This document shows positions 8,398 to 17,226 of a stretch of DNA of 64,000 nt, in pieces (the stretch's first letter is position 1; every line of letters begins with the position of its first letter). The DNA comes from Aminomonas paucivorans DSM 12260. Its GTDB lineage: Bacteria > Synergistota > Synergistia > Synergistales > Synergistaceae. The stretch spans positions 1,831,812-1,895,811 of the forward strand of contig NZ_CM001022.1 of the NCBI RefSeq assembly GCF_000165795.1, given 5' to 3'. A program made the position numbers and the translations under genes. The notes under the pieces are model-generated. The model saw nothing but the letters and a program-made list of their open reading frames with translations, searched no databases and was not told the DNA's origin.

Positions 8398-9141
8398 CTA
8401 GGCGGTCATCCAGCGGACCAGGTTGTTCCAGAAGGTGGGGTAGTGCCTCCAGGTGACGAAGCCCTCGGGACCCCAGTGAGGAGCGCAATCCGAGGCGAAG
8501 GCGGCGGTCCGCCCTTTGCCGCAGACCCGAAGGGCCACGAAGGGGTCCTCCCCCACCGAGGCCAGCACCTCGCTCCCCTCCCGGGGGAGGGTGCGGTTGT
8601 ACCCCAGGAAGAAGGGCCATTCCCCGTCCATGCCCTGGAAGACCGCGTGGTGGGGCATCCGCACCGTGGGCACCGTCCCCTGGGGGATCTCCACCCGGTC
8701 GTCCGTGGTCAGGCACTCCACGGGCAGCACCTCCGCCAGGGCGGTGGCGCCGTAGCGGGCCTTGGCGTCGATGCCCGAGAAGGACATGTACCCCCCCACC
8801 ATGCAGAGGGAGCCACCCTCCAGCACCCAGTCCCGCAGGGCGGCGCACCGGTCCGGGGTGGGACGGCTGCGGTTGAAGGTGTCCGGCGCCAGCAGCAGGG
8901 TGTTGGAGCCGATGTCGGAGAGGAACACCGCGTCGTAGCGCCCCAGTTCCTCCCCCGTGGCGGGGAAGCGCTCCGGGGCCTGGTGGTTGGGCAGGAAGGT
9001 CACCTCGTGCCCCCCCTGTCGGAAGGCCTCCAGAAGCCAGGCCGCCCCCTCCTCGTATTCGCTGGTGGTGAAGCTGTCGAAACCCTTCACGTGGATGGTG
9101 TGCTTCATCCAGGACTCTCCCGCAAGCAGGATCCTCTTCAT
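8398..9141 (-). CDS. GATase1-like (ThuA-type fold) protein
   Basis: A 247-residue protein resembling the GATase1-like/DUF1355 group. The N-terminus MKRILLAGESWMKH and the turns YDAVFLSDIGSNTLLL and CMVGGYMSFSG give a class I glutamine amidotransferase-like fold. The usual nucleophile cysteine at the elbow is not evident, so a true amidotransferase activity is doubtful. The ATG at 9141 has GGGGAGGT upstream and overlaps the stop of the M20 gene by 4 bp, so the two are translationally coupled. It ends the nucleoside/peptide operon that begins with the LacI-type regulator. Its role there is unknown. Confidence 0.75.
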   Translation of the reverse strand: MKRILLAGESWMKHTIHVKGFDSFTTSEYEEGAAWLLEAFRQGGHEVTFLPNHQAPERFPATGEELGRYDAVFLSDIGSNTLLLAPDTFNRSRPTPDRCAALRDWVLEGGSLCMVGGYMSFSGIDAKARYGATALAEVLPVECLTTDDRVEIPQGTVPTVRMPHHAVFQGMDGEWPFFLGYNRTLPREGSEVLASVGEDPFVALRVCGKGRTAAFASDCAPHWGPEGFVTWRHYPTFWNNLVRWMTA

Positions 9142-10418
9142 TCCGTTCGACCTCCCCATTCCAGGATCAGGGTGGCGTAGGCGAGGATGCACCCCAGGTA
9201 CTCCTCCACCGGCAGCCACTCGTCGGGCATGTGGCAGTTCTCCAGGGGACCCGGCCCCAGGATGGCCGTGGGCATGCCCCCGATGTTGCGCAGAAGCCGC
9301 GCGTCGTTCCCCGCGGGGGACCCCACCACGGGGACCTCCTGCCCCAGGGCGTCGGCGGCGGCGGAGCGAAGGATCTCCACGAAGGGGTGGTTCCGGTCCA
9401 TCTCGAAGGGCCGCCCCTCCTGGGTGATCTCCCAACGGGGCGGGTGGTCCGCCAGCCAGGCGTCCCCGGCGGAGCGACGCATCAGGGCCTCCTCCACCTC
9501 CCGCACCACCTCGTCCCGATCCATGCCGGGGAGGTAGTGGAGGCACAGGGTGAAGGAACAGCGGTCCGGCACCGTGGAGCCCGCCGTGCCCCCCTCGATG
9601 ACCCCCACGTTGATGTTGGGGGGCGGCAGCAGGGGACGTCGGTGTTCCAGAAGCCATCGGTGCTCCAGGTCCCGAAGGGCCTCCATCAGGAGGACCGCCT
9701 TCTCGATGGCATTGACCCCTTTCCACTTCTCCCCGGAATGGAGGCTCACCCCCGACACGGTCACCCGGAAGAACAGGAACCCCATGTGGGCCACGGTGAG
9801 GGCCCCGGAGGTGGGCTCGCAGACCAAAGCCCCCTCCGCCCGGTGCCCCCGCATCAGGGCGCAGAGGGTGCCGTTGCCTCCCCCCTCCTCGTCCGCCACG
9901 GAGAGGATCTTCACGTCTCCGGGCAGGGGGATGCCCGTATCCTTGAGGAGCTTCACGGCCATGCAGGCGGCCATGAGCCCCCCCTTCATGTCGCAGGCCC
10001 CCAGGCCGTAGAGGCGCCCCCCCTCCACCGAGGGGGTCAGGGGGTCCCGGGTCCAGCCGTCCGGGGGCATGGTGTCCACGTGCCCGTCGAAGAGCAGGGA
10101 AGGACCGTTGCCCCCCGGGAAGAGGGCGGAGAGGTTCCACCGATCCGTCAGGTCGTGCCCCGGGTTGCCCTCCCCGTGCAGACGCATCCCCTCCCGGATC
10201 GCCTCCTCCTCCAGGGGTTCCCGCTCCACCCGGGCCCCCATGCGGGTCAGAAGCTCCTCCAAGTACTCCTGTCCCGCCGCCTCCCGGCCTCCTCCCACCC
10301 CGTGGTCCAGCACCCGGGTATCCCGGGCCACCAGATCCGTCAGGCGGGCCAGATACTCCTCCCGGCGCTCCGCCAGGGTGCGCCGCAGCGCCCCCCGCAC
10401 CGCCTCGGGCAGGCTCAT
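9138..10418 (-). CDS. M20 peptidase, ArgE/DapE type
   Basis: A 426-residue cytoplasmic metallohydrolase. It has the ArgE/DapE signature LLFDGHVDTMPPDGW, then YGLGACDMKGGLMA and the catalytic VADEEGGGNGT, and a dimerisation domain in the middle. These enzymes remove acyl groups from amino acids or cut dipeptides using zinc or cobalt. Start ATG at 10418 overlaps the nucleoside hydrolase stop by 4 bp, and its own stop overlaps the next start by 4 bp. It therefore belongs to the nucleoside uptake operon although its own chemistry is not nucleoside-related. The true substrate is unknown. Confidence 0.87.
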   Translation of the reverse strand: MSLPEAVRGALRRTLAERREEYLARLTDLVARDTRVLDHGVGGGREAAGQEYLEELLTRMGARVEREPLEEEAIREGMRLHGEGNPGHDLTDRWNLSALFPGGNGPSLLFDGHVDTMPPDGWTRDPLTPSVEGGRLYGLGACDMKGGLMAACMAVKLLKDTGIPLPGDVKILSVADEEGGGNGTLCALMRGHRAEGALVCEPTSGALTVAHMGFLFFRVTVSGVSLHSGEKWKGVNAIEKAVLLMEALRDLEHRWLLEHRRPLLPPPNINVGVIEGGTAGSTVPDRCSFTLCLHYLPGMDRDEVVREVEEALMRRSAGDAWLADHPPRWEITQEGRPFEMDRNHPFVEILRSAAADALGQEVPVVGSPAGNDARLLRNIGGMPTAILGPGPLENCHMPDEWLPVEEYLGCILAYATLILEWGGRTE

Positions 10419-11356
10419 GAGTAGAGGGCCAGGGTCTCCGTCACAAAGTCCCAGAACCGCGGGACATCCAGCTTCACCGCAACCTCCGCGTTGGCCCCGT
10501 TTCCCGTGATGCCGTAGAAGTCGCAGCAGGTACGTCCGTAGGTCTTCTCCCCCCGCAGCTCCACCTCCACGTGCATGGGTTTGGTCTCGAAGAGGGTGGG
10601 ATCCGCCACCCAGGCCACGGTGGTGGGGTCGTGCAGGGGGGGAGCCTCCCAGCCGAAGACCTCCTTCTGGGTCTTGGTGAAGAACTCCATGAGTTCCGCG
10701 AAGAGGACCGCCACGGGGTTCCCCAGGGCCCGGATCCGCTGGACCACCGGACGGGTGCACAGGGCCTGGCGGGTGAGGTCCAGACCCATCATCACGATGG
10801 GACGACCGCAGGTGAAGACCACGTGGGCCGCCTCGGGGTCCGCGTAGATGTTGAACTCCGCCGCAGGGGTGATGTTCCCCAGCTGGTAGGCCCCTCCCAT
10901 GAGGACGATGCGCCGGATCCGCTCGGCGATGCGGGGCTCCTTGCGCAGGGCCACCGCCACGTTGGTCAGGGGTCCCGTGGGGACCAGGGTGATGTCCCCG
11001 TCCGAGGCCATGAGGAGGTCGATGATCAGGTCCACCCCGTGCCTCGGGTCCAGGGCCACCTCGGGCTCCCCGAAGACCGGCCCGTCCAGCCCCGTGACCC
11101 CGTGGATGTCGTCGGCGATGACCTGCTCCCGCACCAGGGGACGGCTCATCCCCGCCGCCACGGGGACCCCCTTCAGCCCCACGGCGGTGGCCACGTTCAG
11201 GGCGTTGCGGGCGGTCTTCTCCAGGGTCTGGTTCCCCGCCACCACCGTCACCCCCCGCAGGTCGATGCGGGGGTGGATCCGGGCCAGCATCAGGGCCACC
11301 GCGTCGTCGTGCCCCGGGTCCATGTCCAGGATGATCTTCTCGCGCCGGTTCGTCAT
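10415..11356 (-). CDS. Nucleoside hydrolase (IunH/Rih family)
   Basis: A 313-residue enzyme that splits ribonucleosides into base and ribose. The calcium- and ribose-binding motif is near the N-terminus as LDMDPGHDDAVAL; the usual DTDPG is DMDPG here. Further family patterns are LVPTGPLTNVAVAL and MGGAYQLGNITPAAEFN. It is cytoplasmic. Start ATG at 11356 overlaps the stop of the ABC permease by 4 bp, so uptake and cleavage are coupled. The ribose product would feed the divergent ribokinase, and the base would feed the phosphoribosyltransferase at 1306. Purine or pyrimidine preference is not determinable. Confidence 0.9.
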   Translation of the reverse strand: MTNRREKIILDMDPGHDDAVALMLARIHPRIDLRGVTVVAGNQTLEKTARNALNVATAVGLKGVPVAAGMSRPLVREQVIADDIHGVTGLDGPVFGEPEVALDPRHGVDLIIDLLMASDGDITLVPTGPLTNVAVALRKEPRIAERIRRIVLMGGAYQLGNITPAAEFNIYADPEAAHVVFTCGRPIVMMGLDLTRQALCTRPVVQRIRALGNPVAVLFAELMEFFTKTQKEVFGWEAPPLHDPTTVAWVADPTLFETKPMHVEVELRGEKTYGRTCCDFYGITGNGANAEVAVKLDVPRFWDFVTETLALYS

Positions 11357-12321
11357 GCCTTCCCTCCTTCGTCCGCCCCGGTCAGGGCGCTGCGGGCCCG
11401 CTTCCGGGCCCAGTCCTTGCGGATCATGGCCGCCGCCAGCACCGCGATGGTGGCCACGTAGGGGATCATGAGGATGAACTGGGAGGGGAAGCCCAGGGAC
11501 TGGAGCCTCGCCCCCACCGAGTCGGTGAAGCCGAAGATGAAGCACCCCAGGGCGCTGCGCAGGGGATCTCCCCCGCCGAAGAACATGGCCGCCACCCCCA
11601 TGAAGCCACGGCCGTTGGTCATGTTCTCCGCGAACATGCGGGAATAGCCCAGGGACAGGTACGCCCCCGCCACGCCCCCCAGCACACCGGAGTAGAGCAT
11701 CACCTCGAACTTGCGGCGAAACACGGAGATCCCCGCCGTAGCCGCCGCCAGGGGGTGGAGCCCCACGCTTCGAAGCCGCAGGCCCCACACGGTGCGGTAC
11801 AGGAGCCACTGGAGAAAGAGCACCAGCAGCAGCCCCAGGGGCTCGAAGAGGGAGTAGTCGCTGAAGAGGCTCGAGAGCACCTCGTTTCCCTCCAGGAAGG
11901 TCAGGTGGATCCGGGGCATGGGGACGATCCCCTTGTCCAGGAAGGACCCGGAGGCGTGGAGCAGCCGGTCCAGGAGCAGCCGGGTGAGGGCCAGGGCCAG
12001 CATGTTCACCCCCATGCCCACCACGAAGATGTCCGCCTTGTAGCGCAGGTGGGCCACCGCCATCACCGCCGCCATGACCACCCCCACCACCACCGCCGCC
12101 AGGAGGGCCAGCACCCAGCTTCCGGAGAAGTAGCTCACCGCCACGGCGGTGAAGGCCCCGCAGAGCATGATGCCCTCCACCCCCACGTTGAGGATGTCCG
12201 CCTGCTGGGTGAGGATGCAGGCCATGGTGGCGTAGAGGATGGGCATGGAGGATCGGATGGTGGAGTGCACCTGGGTGTAGTCCATCACCAGGGAGAAGTT
12301 CTCCAGGAAGGTCTGCCACAT
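11353..12321 (-). CDS. ABC transporter permease, nucleoside (BMP) type, second subunit
   Basis: A 322-residue inner-membrane permease of the BPD_transp_2 type. It shows the helix pattern QADILNVGVEGIMLCGAF found in sugar/nucleoside permeases, and LGYSRMFAENMTNGRGFMGVAAM. Start ATG at 12321 follows AAAGGAGG and lies 4 bp after the partner permease stop. It would form the translocation channel with the 12326-13351 protein, driven by the ATPase at 13344. The C-terminus is basic (RKDWARKRARS). Substrate is inferred to be nucleosides from the BMP binding protein and the nucleoside hydrolase beside it. Confidence 0.88.
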   Translation of the reverse strand: MWQTFLENFSLVMDYTQVHSTIRSSMPILYATMACILTQQADILNVGVEGIMLCGAFTAVAVSYFSGSWVLALLAAVVVGVVMAAVMAVAHLRYKADIFVVGMGVNMLALALTRLLLDRLLHASGSFLDKGIVPMPRIHLTFLEGNEVLSSLFSDYSLFEPLGLLLVLFLQWLLYRTVWGLRLRSVGLHPLAAATAGISVFRRKFEVMLYSGVLGGVAGAYLSLGYSRMFAENMTNGRGFMGVAAMFFGGGDPLRSALGCFIFGFTDSVGARLQSLGFPSQFILMIPYVATIAVLAAAMIRKDWARKRARSALTGADEGGKA

Positions 12322-12325
12322 GGCC

Positions 12326-13351
12326 CTACGCCTCCTTTCGGACCCGGCGCCGCAGGAGGAAGAGCCCCTCCATGGCCGCCAGCAGGATGAACACGGCGAT
12401 GATGGCGTCCACCAGGGCCTTGGGGATCCCGGTGAACCGCTCCATCCCCAGGGCCCCCGCCTTCAGGGCCGCCAGGAAGAAGGCCAGCACGGGAACCAGC
12501 CGGATGTCGTTGCGGGCGATGAGGGCCGCCAGCATCCCGTCGAAGGCGATGCCCGGGGAGAAGTTGTCCACGAAGTAGCCGAAGACCCCCAGGACCTGGA
12601 TGGCCCCGGCCATGCCTCCCAGGGCACCGCTGGCCGCCATGCCCCACACCATCACGGGCTCGGGGCGGATGCCCACGTGGGCCGCGTACCCCCTGTTTTC
12701 CCCCACCGCCCGCATCCGGTAGCCCAGGGTGCTGTGGTGCACCACCCAGTAGACGAGCACCAGGGTCGCCAGAGCGATGAACAGCCCTGCGTTGGCCTGA
12801 CTGGGGGGAAGCAGTCGAAAGAGCCGGGCGGACTGAGCCACCGGGGCGGTCTGGGGAGCCCCCAGGCCGGAAGCGAGGGGATGGTTCACCAGGTAGGAAG
12901 TGAGGAACACCGCCACGTAGTTGGCCAGGATGGTGGTGCACACCTCGTTGACGTCGTAGTAGGCCTTGAGCGCCCCGGGCACCGCCGCCCAGGCCGCCCC
13001 CACCCCCATGGCCAGGGCCAGGCACAGGGAGATGTGCAGGGACGAGGGCATCCCGCCGAAGGCCACCCCCGCCCAGGCCGCCGCGATGGCACCCAGGTAG
13101 AGTTCCCCCTCCACCCCCACGTTGAACACCGCTACCTTGGAGGAGACGGCGAAGGCCAGGGCGGTGAGCAGCAGGGGGACGAAGCGCTCCAGGGTTCCCC
13201 CCAGGTTGAACTTCCCCACGAAGGCTCCCCGGAACAGCTCCGTATAGGCCTCCAGGGGGCTGTGCCCCATGACGGCCATGGCCAGGGCCCCGGCTCCCAG
13301 GGCCGCCAGGACGGTGAGGAGGCTGTTCGCCAGGGCGGACCACCTACGCAT
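12326..13351 (-). CDS. ABC transporter permease, nucleoside (BMP) type, first subunit
   Basis: A 341-residue permease with many hydrophobic helices. The conserved permease motif reads VFNVGVEGELYLGA, and AYYDVNEVCTTILANYVAV is typical of this branch. I chose the ATG at 13351, which has GGGAGGT 7 bases upstream, over the GTG at 13360. It overlaps the ATPase stop codon by 8 bp. It pairs with the 11353-12321 permease. A large loop of about 25 residues follows the SYLVNHPLASG segment and probably faces the periplasm. Confidence 0.88.
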   Translation of the reverse strand: MRRWSALANSLLTVLAALGAGALAMAVMGHSPLEAYTELFRGAFVGKFNLGGTLERFVPLLLTALAFAVSSKVAVFNVGVEGELYLGAIAAAWAGVAFGGMPSSLHISLCLALAMGVGAAWAAVPGALKAYYDVNEVCTTILANYVAVFLTSYLVNHPLASGLGAPQTAPVAQSARLFRLLPPSQANAGLFIALATLVLVYWVVHHSTLGYRMRAVGENRGYAAHVGIRPEPVMVWGMAASGALGGMAGAIQVLGVFGYFVDNFSPGIAFDGMLAALIARNDIRLVPVLAFFLAALKAGALGMERFTGIPKALVDAIIAVFILLAAMEGLFLLRRRVRKEA

Positions 13352-14864
13352 GGACCGCACCTCCCGTCATGAGGCACCCCAGGGTCTCCTCGTCCGCCTC
13401 CTCCGCGTCCAGGACGCCGGTGATGCGCCCCTCGTAGAGCACCGCGATGCGATCCGACAGGGACAGGATCTCCTCCAGGTCCGCGGAGACCAGCAGGATC
13501 CCCGCGCCCCCGTCCCGCACCCGAACCAGCTCCTTTCGGATGTTCTCGATGGACCCGATGTCCACCCCCCGGGTAGGCTGGGCCGCCAGGAGAACCTCCG
13601 CCCCCGCGTCGATCTCCCGGGCCACCACGATCTTCTGGGCGTTCCCTCCGGAGTAGCCGCTGGCCGGAGCCTGGGGACGGGGAGGGCGGATGTCGAAGGC
13701 CTCGATGAGGGAGAGGGCGAAGCGCCGGAGGGCCTTCCCCAGCAGAGCCAGGCCCCGGGAAAGGGGGGTGCGCCGGAAGGCCAGCCCCGCCAGGTTCTCC
13801 TCCACCGTCATGGCCCGATTCAGGCCCCGGGCGTTTCGGTCCTCCGGGATGTGGGCCAGGCCCAGGCGTCGCACCTCCAGGGGGGAGCGGTTCTGCACCT
13901 CCCGACCCGCCAGGCGTACCCTGCCCCGCTCCACGGGACGCAGCCCCGCGATGGCCTCCACCAGCTCGCTCTGGCCGTTGCCGTCCACCCCCGCCAGGCC
14001 CAGGACCTCCCCGCGCCGCACCTCCAGGGAGACCCCCCGGATCTTGGAAAGCTCCTTATCGCTGGGGACGTACAGGTCCTCCACCTGGAGCACCGCCTCC
14101 CCGGCGGCCTTCCGGGAAGACCGCTGCACCCCCAGGAAGACCTCCCGTCCCACCATCAGCCGGGCCAGCTCGGGGATGGTGACGCCGCTCCGGTCCACCG
14201 TGGCCACGTGGCGCCCCTGACGCATCACCGTCACCCGATCCCCTGCCTCCATGACCTCCCGGAGCTTGTGGGAGATGAAGACGATGGACTTCCCGTCGTC
14301 TGTGAGGGTCCGGAGGATCCGGAAGAGCCCCGAGGCCTCCTGGGGGGTGAGCACCGCCGTGGGCTCGTCGAGGATAAGGATCTGGGCCCCCCGGTAGAGG
14401 GCCTTGATGATCTCCACCCGCTGGGCTTCCCCCACGGAGATGTCGTTCACCTTCTTGCGGAGCTGGATGTGGAGGCCGTAGTCCTCCACGAAGCGCCGCA
14501 CCCGCTCTTCCGCCGCCCGGAAATCGATGCACCCCCGCCTTTGGGGTTCGAAGCCCAGGATGATGTTCTCCAACACCGTGAGCTGGGGGGCCAGCATGAA
14601 CTCCTGGTGCACCATGCCGATGCCCCGGCGGATGGCCTCCCCGGGGGTCTGGAAGGGGAAGGCCTCCTCCCGCACCCGGATCTGTCCCTCCTCCGGGGCG
14701 TAGAGGCCGTAGAGGATCTTCATCAGGGTGGACTTGCCCGCCCCGTTCTCCCCGATGAGGGCATGCACCTCCCCGGGACGGAGGTCGAACTGGCCGTGGT
14801 CTACCGCCCGGACCCCGGGGAATTCCTTGACGATGTCCCGCATCGTCACGATGGGTTCTGCCAC
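13344..14864 (-). CDS. ABC transporter ATPase, double-domain, nucleoside type
   Basis: A 506-residue protein with two ATP-binding cassettes, as in ribose and nucleoside importers. The first Walker A is GENGAGKST (residues 38-46), with Walker B ILILDEPTAVL. Its signature motif is altered to SVGEAQ, while the second cassette has YSGGNAQK. The second Walker A is degenerate (GVDGNGQSE), which is usual in this family and suggests only one fully active ATP site. Start is GTG at 14864 with GAGGTG upstream. A 103-bp gap with GC-rich inverted repeats separates it from the binding protein gene and may lower its expression relative to that gene. Confidence 0.9.
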   Translation of the reverse strand: MAEPIVTMRDIVKEFPGVRAVDHGQFDLRPGEVHALIGENGAGKSTLMKILYGLYAPEEGQIRVREEAFPFQTPGEAIRRGIGMVHQEFMLAPQLTVLENIILGFEPQRRGCIDFRAAEERVRRFVEDYGLHIQLRKKVNDISVGEAQRVEIIKALYRGAQILILDEPTAVLTPQEASGLFRILRTLTDDGKSIVFISHKLREVMEAGDRVTVMRQGRHVATVDRSGVTIPELARLMVGREVFLGVQRSSRKAAGEAVLQVEDLYVPSDKELSKIRGVSLEVRRGEVLGLAGVDGNGQSELVEAIAGLRPVERGRVRLAGREVQNRSPLEVRRLGLAHIPEDRNARGLNRAMTVEENLAGLAFRRTPLSRGLALLGKALRRFALSLIEAFDIRPPRPQAPASGYSGGNAQKIVVAREIDAGAEVLLAAQPTRGVDIGSIENIRKELVRVRDGGAGILLVSADLEEILSLSDRIAVLYEGRITGVLDAEEADEETLGCLMTGGAVHA

Positions 14865-14967
14865 CGCAAGACACCTCGTCTTCCTCCATCCCCCGTCCCC
14901 GGGGGCCGTGATGACGCCGCCTCCGGCGGGGAGCCCGCATCCGGACCCCCCGCCGAACCGTCGGTCG

Positions 14968-16002
14968 CTAGTCGCGCTGGAAGCCCTTGTAGGCTTCCAC
15001 CTTGATCTTGCCGGACTTCACGTCCTCCGTGAGCTGCTGGATCTTCTTGAGGATGTCCGCAGGGAACTTGTCTCCCAGGGCCTTCTTCATCACCGACATG
15101 TCCGTGAGGCCCACGCCGCCGGAGGCGATGCCCATCTCCACCACCTTGTTGCCCTTGAAGGTGTTCTTCTGCACGTCCTGGACGAGCTGGTAGCTGGCCC
15201 GATCCACCCTCTTCAGCATGGAGGTGAGGATGTGCCCGGGGTAGATGGCGTCCTGGTTCAGGTCCACGCCGATGGCGTACTTGCCCTTCTCGTTGGCCGC
15301 CTCGAGCACCCCGTTGCCCGTGTTGGAGGCCACGTTCATGACGATGTCCGCCCCCTGGTCGAACTGCGCCAGGGTCAGCTCCTTGCCCTTCAGGGGATCG
15401 TTGAAGGTCCCGGCGAAGGAGACCAGCACCTTCACCGACGGGTCGATGTGCTTGGCCCCCTGCTTGTACCCCACCAGGAAGTCCTGGAGCACCGGGATGT
15501 CCATGCCTCCCACCCAGCCGATGATCTTCTTGTCGTTCACCCCGGGGATCTCCTTGTGGGTGGTGAACAGGGCCGCGGCGGCCCCCGCCAGGAAGGAACC
15601 CTCGTTCTGGGCGAAGACGATGGACTGCACGTTGGGAGCCTTCACGGCGCCGTCGATGACCCCGAACTTCACCTTGGGGAACTCCCCGGCGTGCTTCTTC
15701 ACCAGCTCCGCGATCTGCGTGCTGGCCCCCACGATGAGGTCGTAGTTGGCGGAGGCCATGGACAGGAGGTTGGATTCCCAGTCCGCAGGGTTCTTGGACT
15801 CCAGGACCTTCAGTTCGATGCCGAAGTCCTTCTTGGCCTTCTGGAGCCCCTCGTAGGCGGAATCGTTGAAGGATTTGTCCCCCAGGAAGCCCGCCAGCAC
15901 CAGGGCCACCTTCATGGGCTTGTTCGCCGCCAGGGCGGGCAGGGCCACGAAACAGGAAACCAACAGACTCAACGCGATGGACAGGATCACCTTTTTCTTC
16001 AC
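14968..16002 (-). CDS. BMP-family nucleoside-binding protein (Med/PnrA type)
   Basis: A 344-residue exported binding protein of the basic membrane protein family, which delivers nucleosides to the ABC permeases downstream. After a signal sequence (residues 1-25; LVSC at 14-17 could serve as a lipobox) comes KVALVLAGFLGDKSFND, the family's usual start. Other typical patterns are FAQNEGSFLAGAAAAL and GADIVMNVASNTGNGV. The GTG start at 16002 follows GGAAGGAG. It is the first transport gene of the operon, 78 bp after the LacI-type regulator. Its AAG and ATC codon choice suggests strong expression, as expected for a binding protein. Confidence 0.9.
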   Translation of the reverse strand: MKKKVILSIALSLLVSCFVALPALAANKPMKVALVLAGFLGDKSFNDSAYEGLQKAKKDFGIELKVLESKNPADWESNLLSMASANYDLIVGASTQIAELVKKHAGEFPKVKFGVIDGAVKAPNVQSIVFAQNEGSFLAGAAAALFTTHKEIPGVNDKKIIGWVGGMDIPVLQDFLVGYKQGAKHIDPSVKVLVSFAGTFNDPLKGKELTLAQFDQGADIVMNVASNTGNGVLEAANEKGKYAIGVDLNQDAIYPGHILTSMLKRVDRASYQLVQDVQKNTFKGNKVVEMGIASGGVGLTDMSVMKKALGDKFPADILKKIQQLTEDVKSGKIKVEAYKGFQRD

Positions 16003-16080
16003 GATCCGATCTCTCCTTCCTCTCGTTCCAAAGCTATCCCCAACGACCTCCCCGCAACGCTCCTGCGCGTCCCTTCCTCC

Positions 16081-17103
16081 CTAAGCCCGGGAACCACCCC
16101 CCGGACGAGGCCCCGTGGAACGTCTGACCACCAGAGTAGGATTCATCAGCACCGGCCTGCGTCGAGGCAGGGATCGATCCCGCATGCGCTCCAGGAGGAT
16201 CCGAACCGCCGCCGTCCCCATCTCCGCCCGGGGCTGCGCCACCGTGGTGAGAGGGGGGTTGAAATAGGCCGCCAGGTGGATGTCGTCGAAACCCGCCACG
16301 GAGAGATCCCCGGGGACCGAAAGCCCCGCCTCCGCGGCCGCCCCCACCACCCCGAAGGCCATGAGGTCGTTGCAGGCGAAGATCGCCGTGGGAGGATCGG
16401 GATGGTTCAAAAGCTCCCGGGCGATCCCGTAGCTCGTCACGGGGGTGAAGTCCCCCGCCCGGACCAGTTCCGGATCCCAGGGGATGCCCGCCTCCTCCAG
16501 GGCCTGGCGGTACCCCAGGACCCGGTCCGCGCTGGGGGTCACCTGGGAGGGCCCGGTGATGCAGGCCACCCGGCGATGTCCCAGCTCCGTCAGGTGGCGG
16601 GAGGCGAGCCAGCCCCCCAGGACGTTGTCGATCTGGATGGAATCCACGGGAAAATCGGGGATCTCTCGGTCCAGCATCACCAGGGGGATGTCCAGCCCGT
16701 CGAAGATAGCCGCCTCGCGCTCCGACATGCCCACGTTCACCAGGGCCAGCCCTCCCACCCGGTTCGCCGCCAGGGCCTCCACGGCCCGACGCTCCCGGTC
16801 GGGACACCCGGCGGAACTGCAGACGATGAGTCCATACCCCTCTTGGTAGCAGGCATCCTCCACCGCCCGGGCGATCTCGGCGAAATAGGGGTTCGTGGCG
16901 TCGGGGACCACCAGTCCCAGAAGGGTGGCCTCCCCCTTCCGGAGGCCCCGGGCCAGCACGTTGGGCCGGTAGCCCAGCTCCTCCATGGCCGCCTCCACCT
17001 TCCGGCGGATCCCCTCGCTGACGAATCGGGTCTGGTTCAGCACGTGGGAGACCGTGGTCACCGAAACCCCCGACCGATCCGCCACGTCCTTCATGGTCGC
17101 CAT
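16081..17103 (-). CDS. LacI-family transcriptional regulator
   Basis: A 340-residue repressor-type protein. The N-terminal helix-turn-helix [20 protein letters not shown] is followed by the hinge [10 protein letters not shown] and a ribose-binding-like effector domain. I chose the ATG at 17103 (GGGTGAGG upstream); an earlier in-frame start would add a short glycine-rich leader. It heads the nucleoside uptake operon and is divergent from ribokinase. The shared region holds a 32-bp palindrome with a central CG, the type of operator this family binds. The inducer may be ribose or a nucleoside; this is inference. Confidence 0.9.
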   Translation of the reverse strand: MATMKDVADRSGVSVTTVSHVLNQTRFVSEGIRRKVEAAMEELGYRPNVLARGLRKGEATLLGLVVPDATNPYFAEIARAVEDACYQEGYGLIVCSSAGCPDRERRAVEALAANRVGGLALVNVGMSEREAAIFDGLDIPLVMLDREIPDFPVDSIQIDNVLGGWLASRHLTELGHRRVACITGPSQVTPSADRVLGYRQALEEAGIPWDPELVRAGDFTPVTSYGIARELLNHPDPPTAIFACNDLMAFGVVGAAAEAGLSVPGDLSVAGFDDIHLAAYFNPPLTTVAQPRAEMGTAAVRILLERMRDRSLPRRRPVLMNPTLVVRRSTGPRPGGGSRA

Positions 17104-17126
17104 CCATCCCTCACCCCCAAAAAAGG

Positions 17127-17158
17127 ACAAGCAAAGGATTGCGCAATCCTTTGCTTGT
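17127..17158. promoter_or_regulatory. 32-bp perfect palindrome, likely LacI-type operator
   Basis: ACAAGCAAAGGATTGC (17127-17142) is followed directly by its exact reverse complement (17143-17158), giving the central ATTGCGCAAT that suits LacI/RbsR-type proteins. It sits between the divergent regulator and ribokinase starts, so it could control both directions. A -10-like TATGCT follows at 17158. Confidence 0.8.
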
Positions 17159-17226
17159 ATGCTACTTTCGGGGCATCGGACCTGTCAAGGGACGGATCAA
17201 CCCCGCAAGGGAAAGGAAGTGCATCC

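Noticed and set aside
14865-14967. Full terminator between the BMP binding protein and the ABC ATPase
   Set aside because: GC-rich inverted repeats are present but without a T run; at most a partial stop or RNA-stability element.
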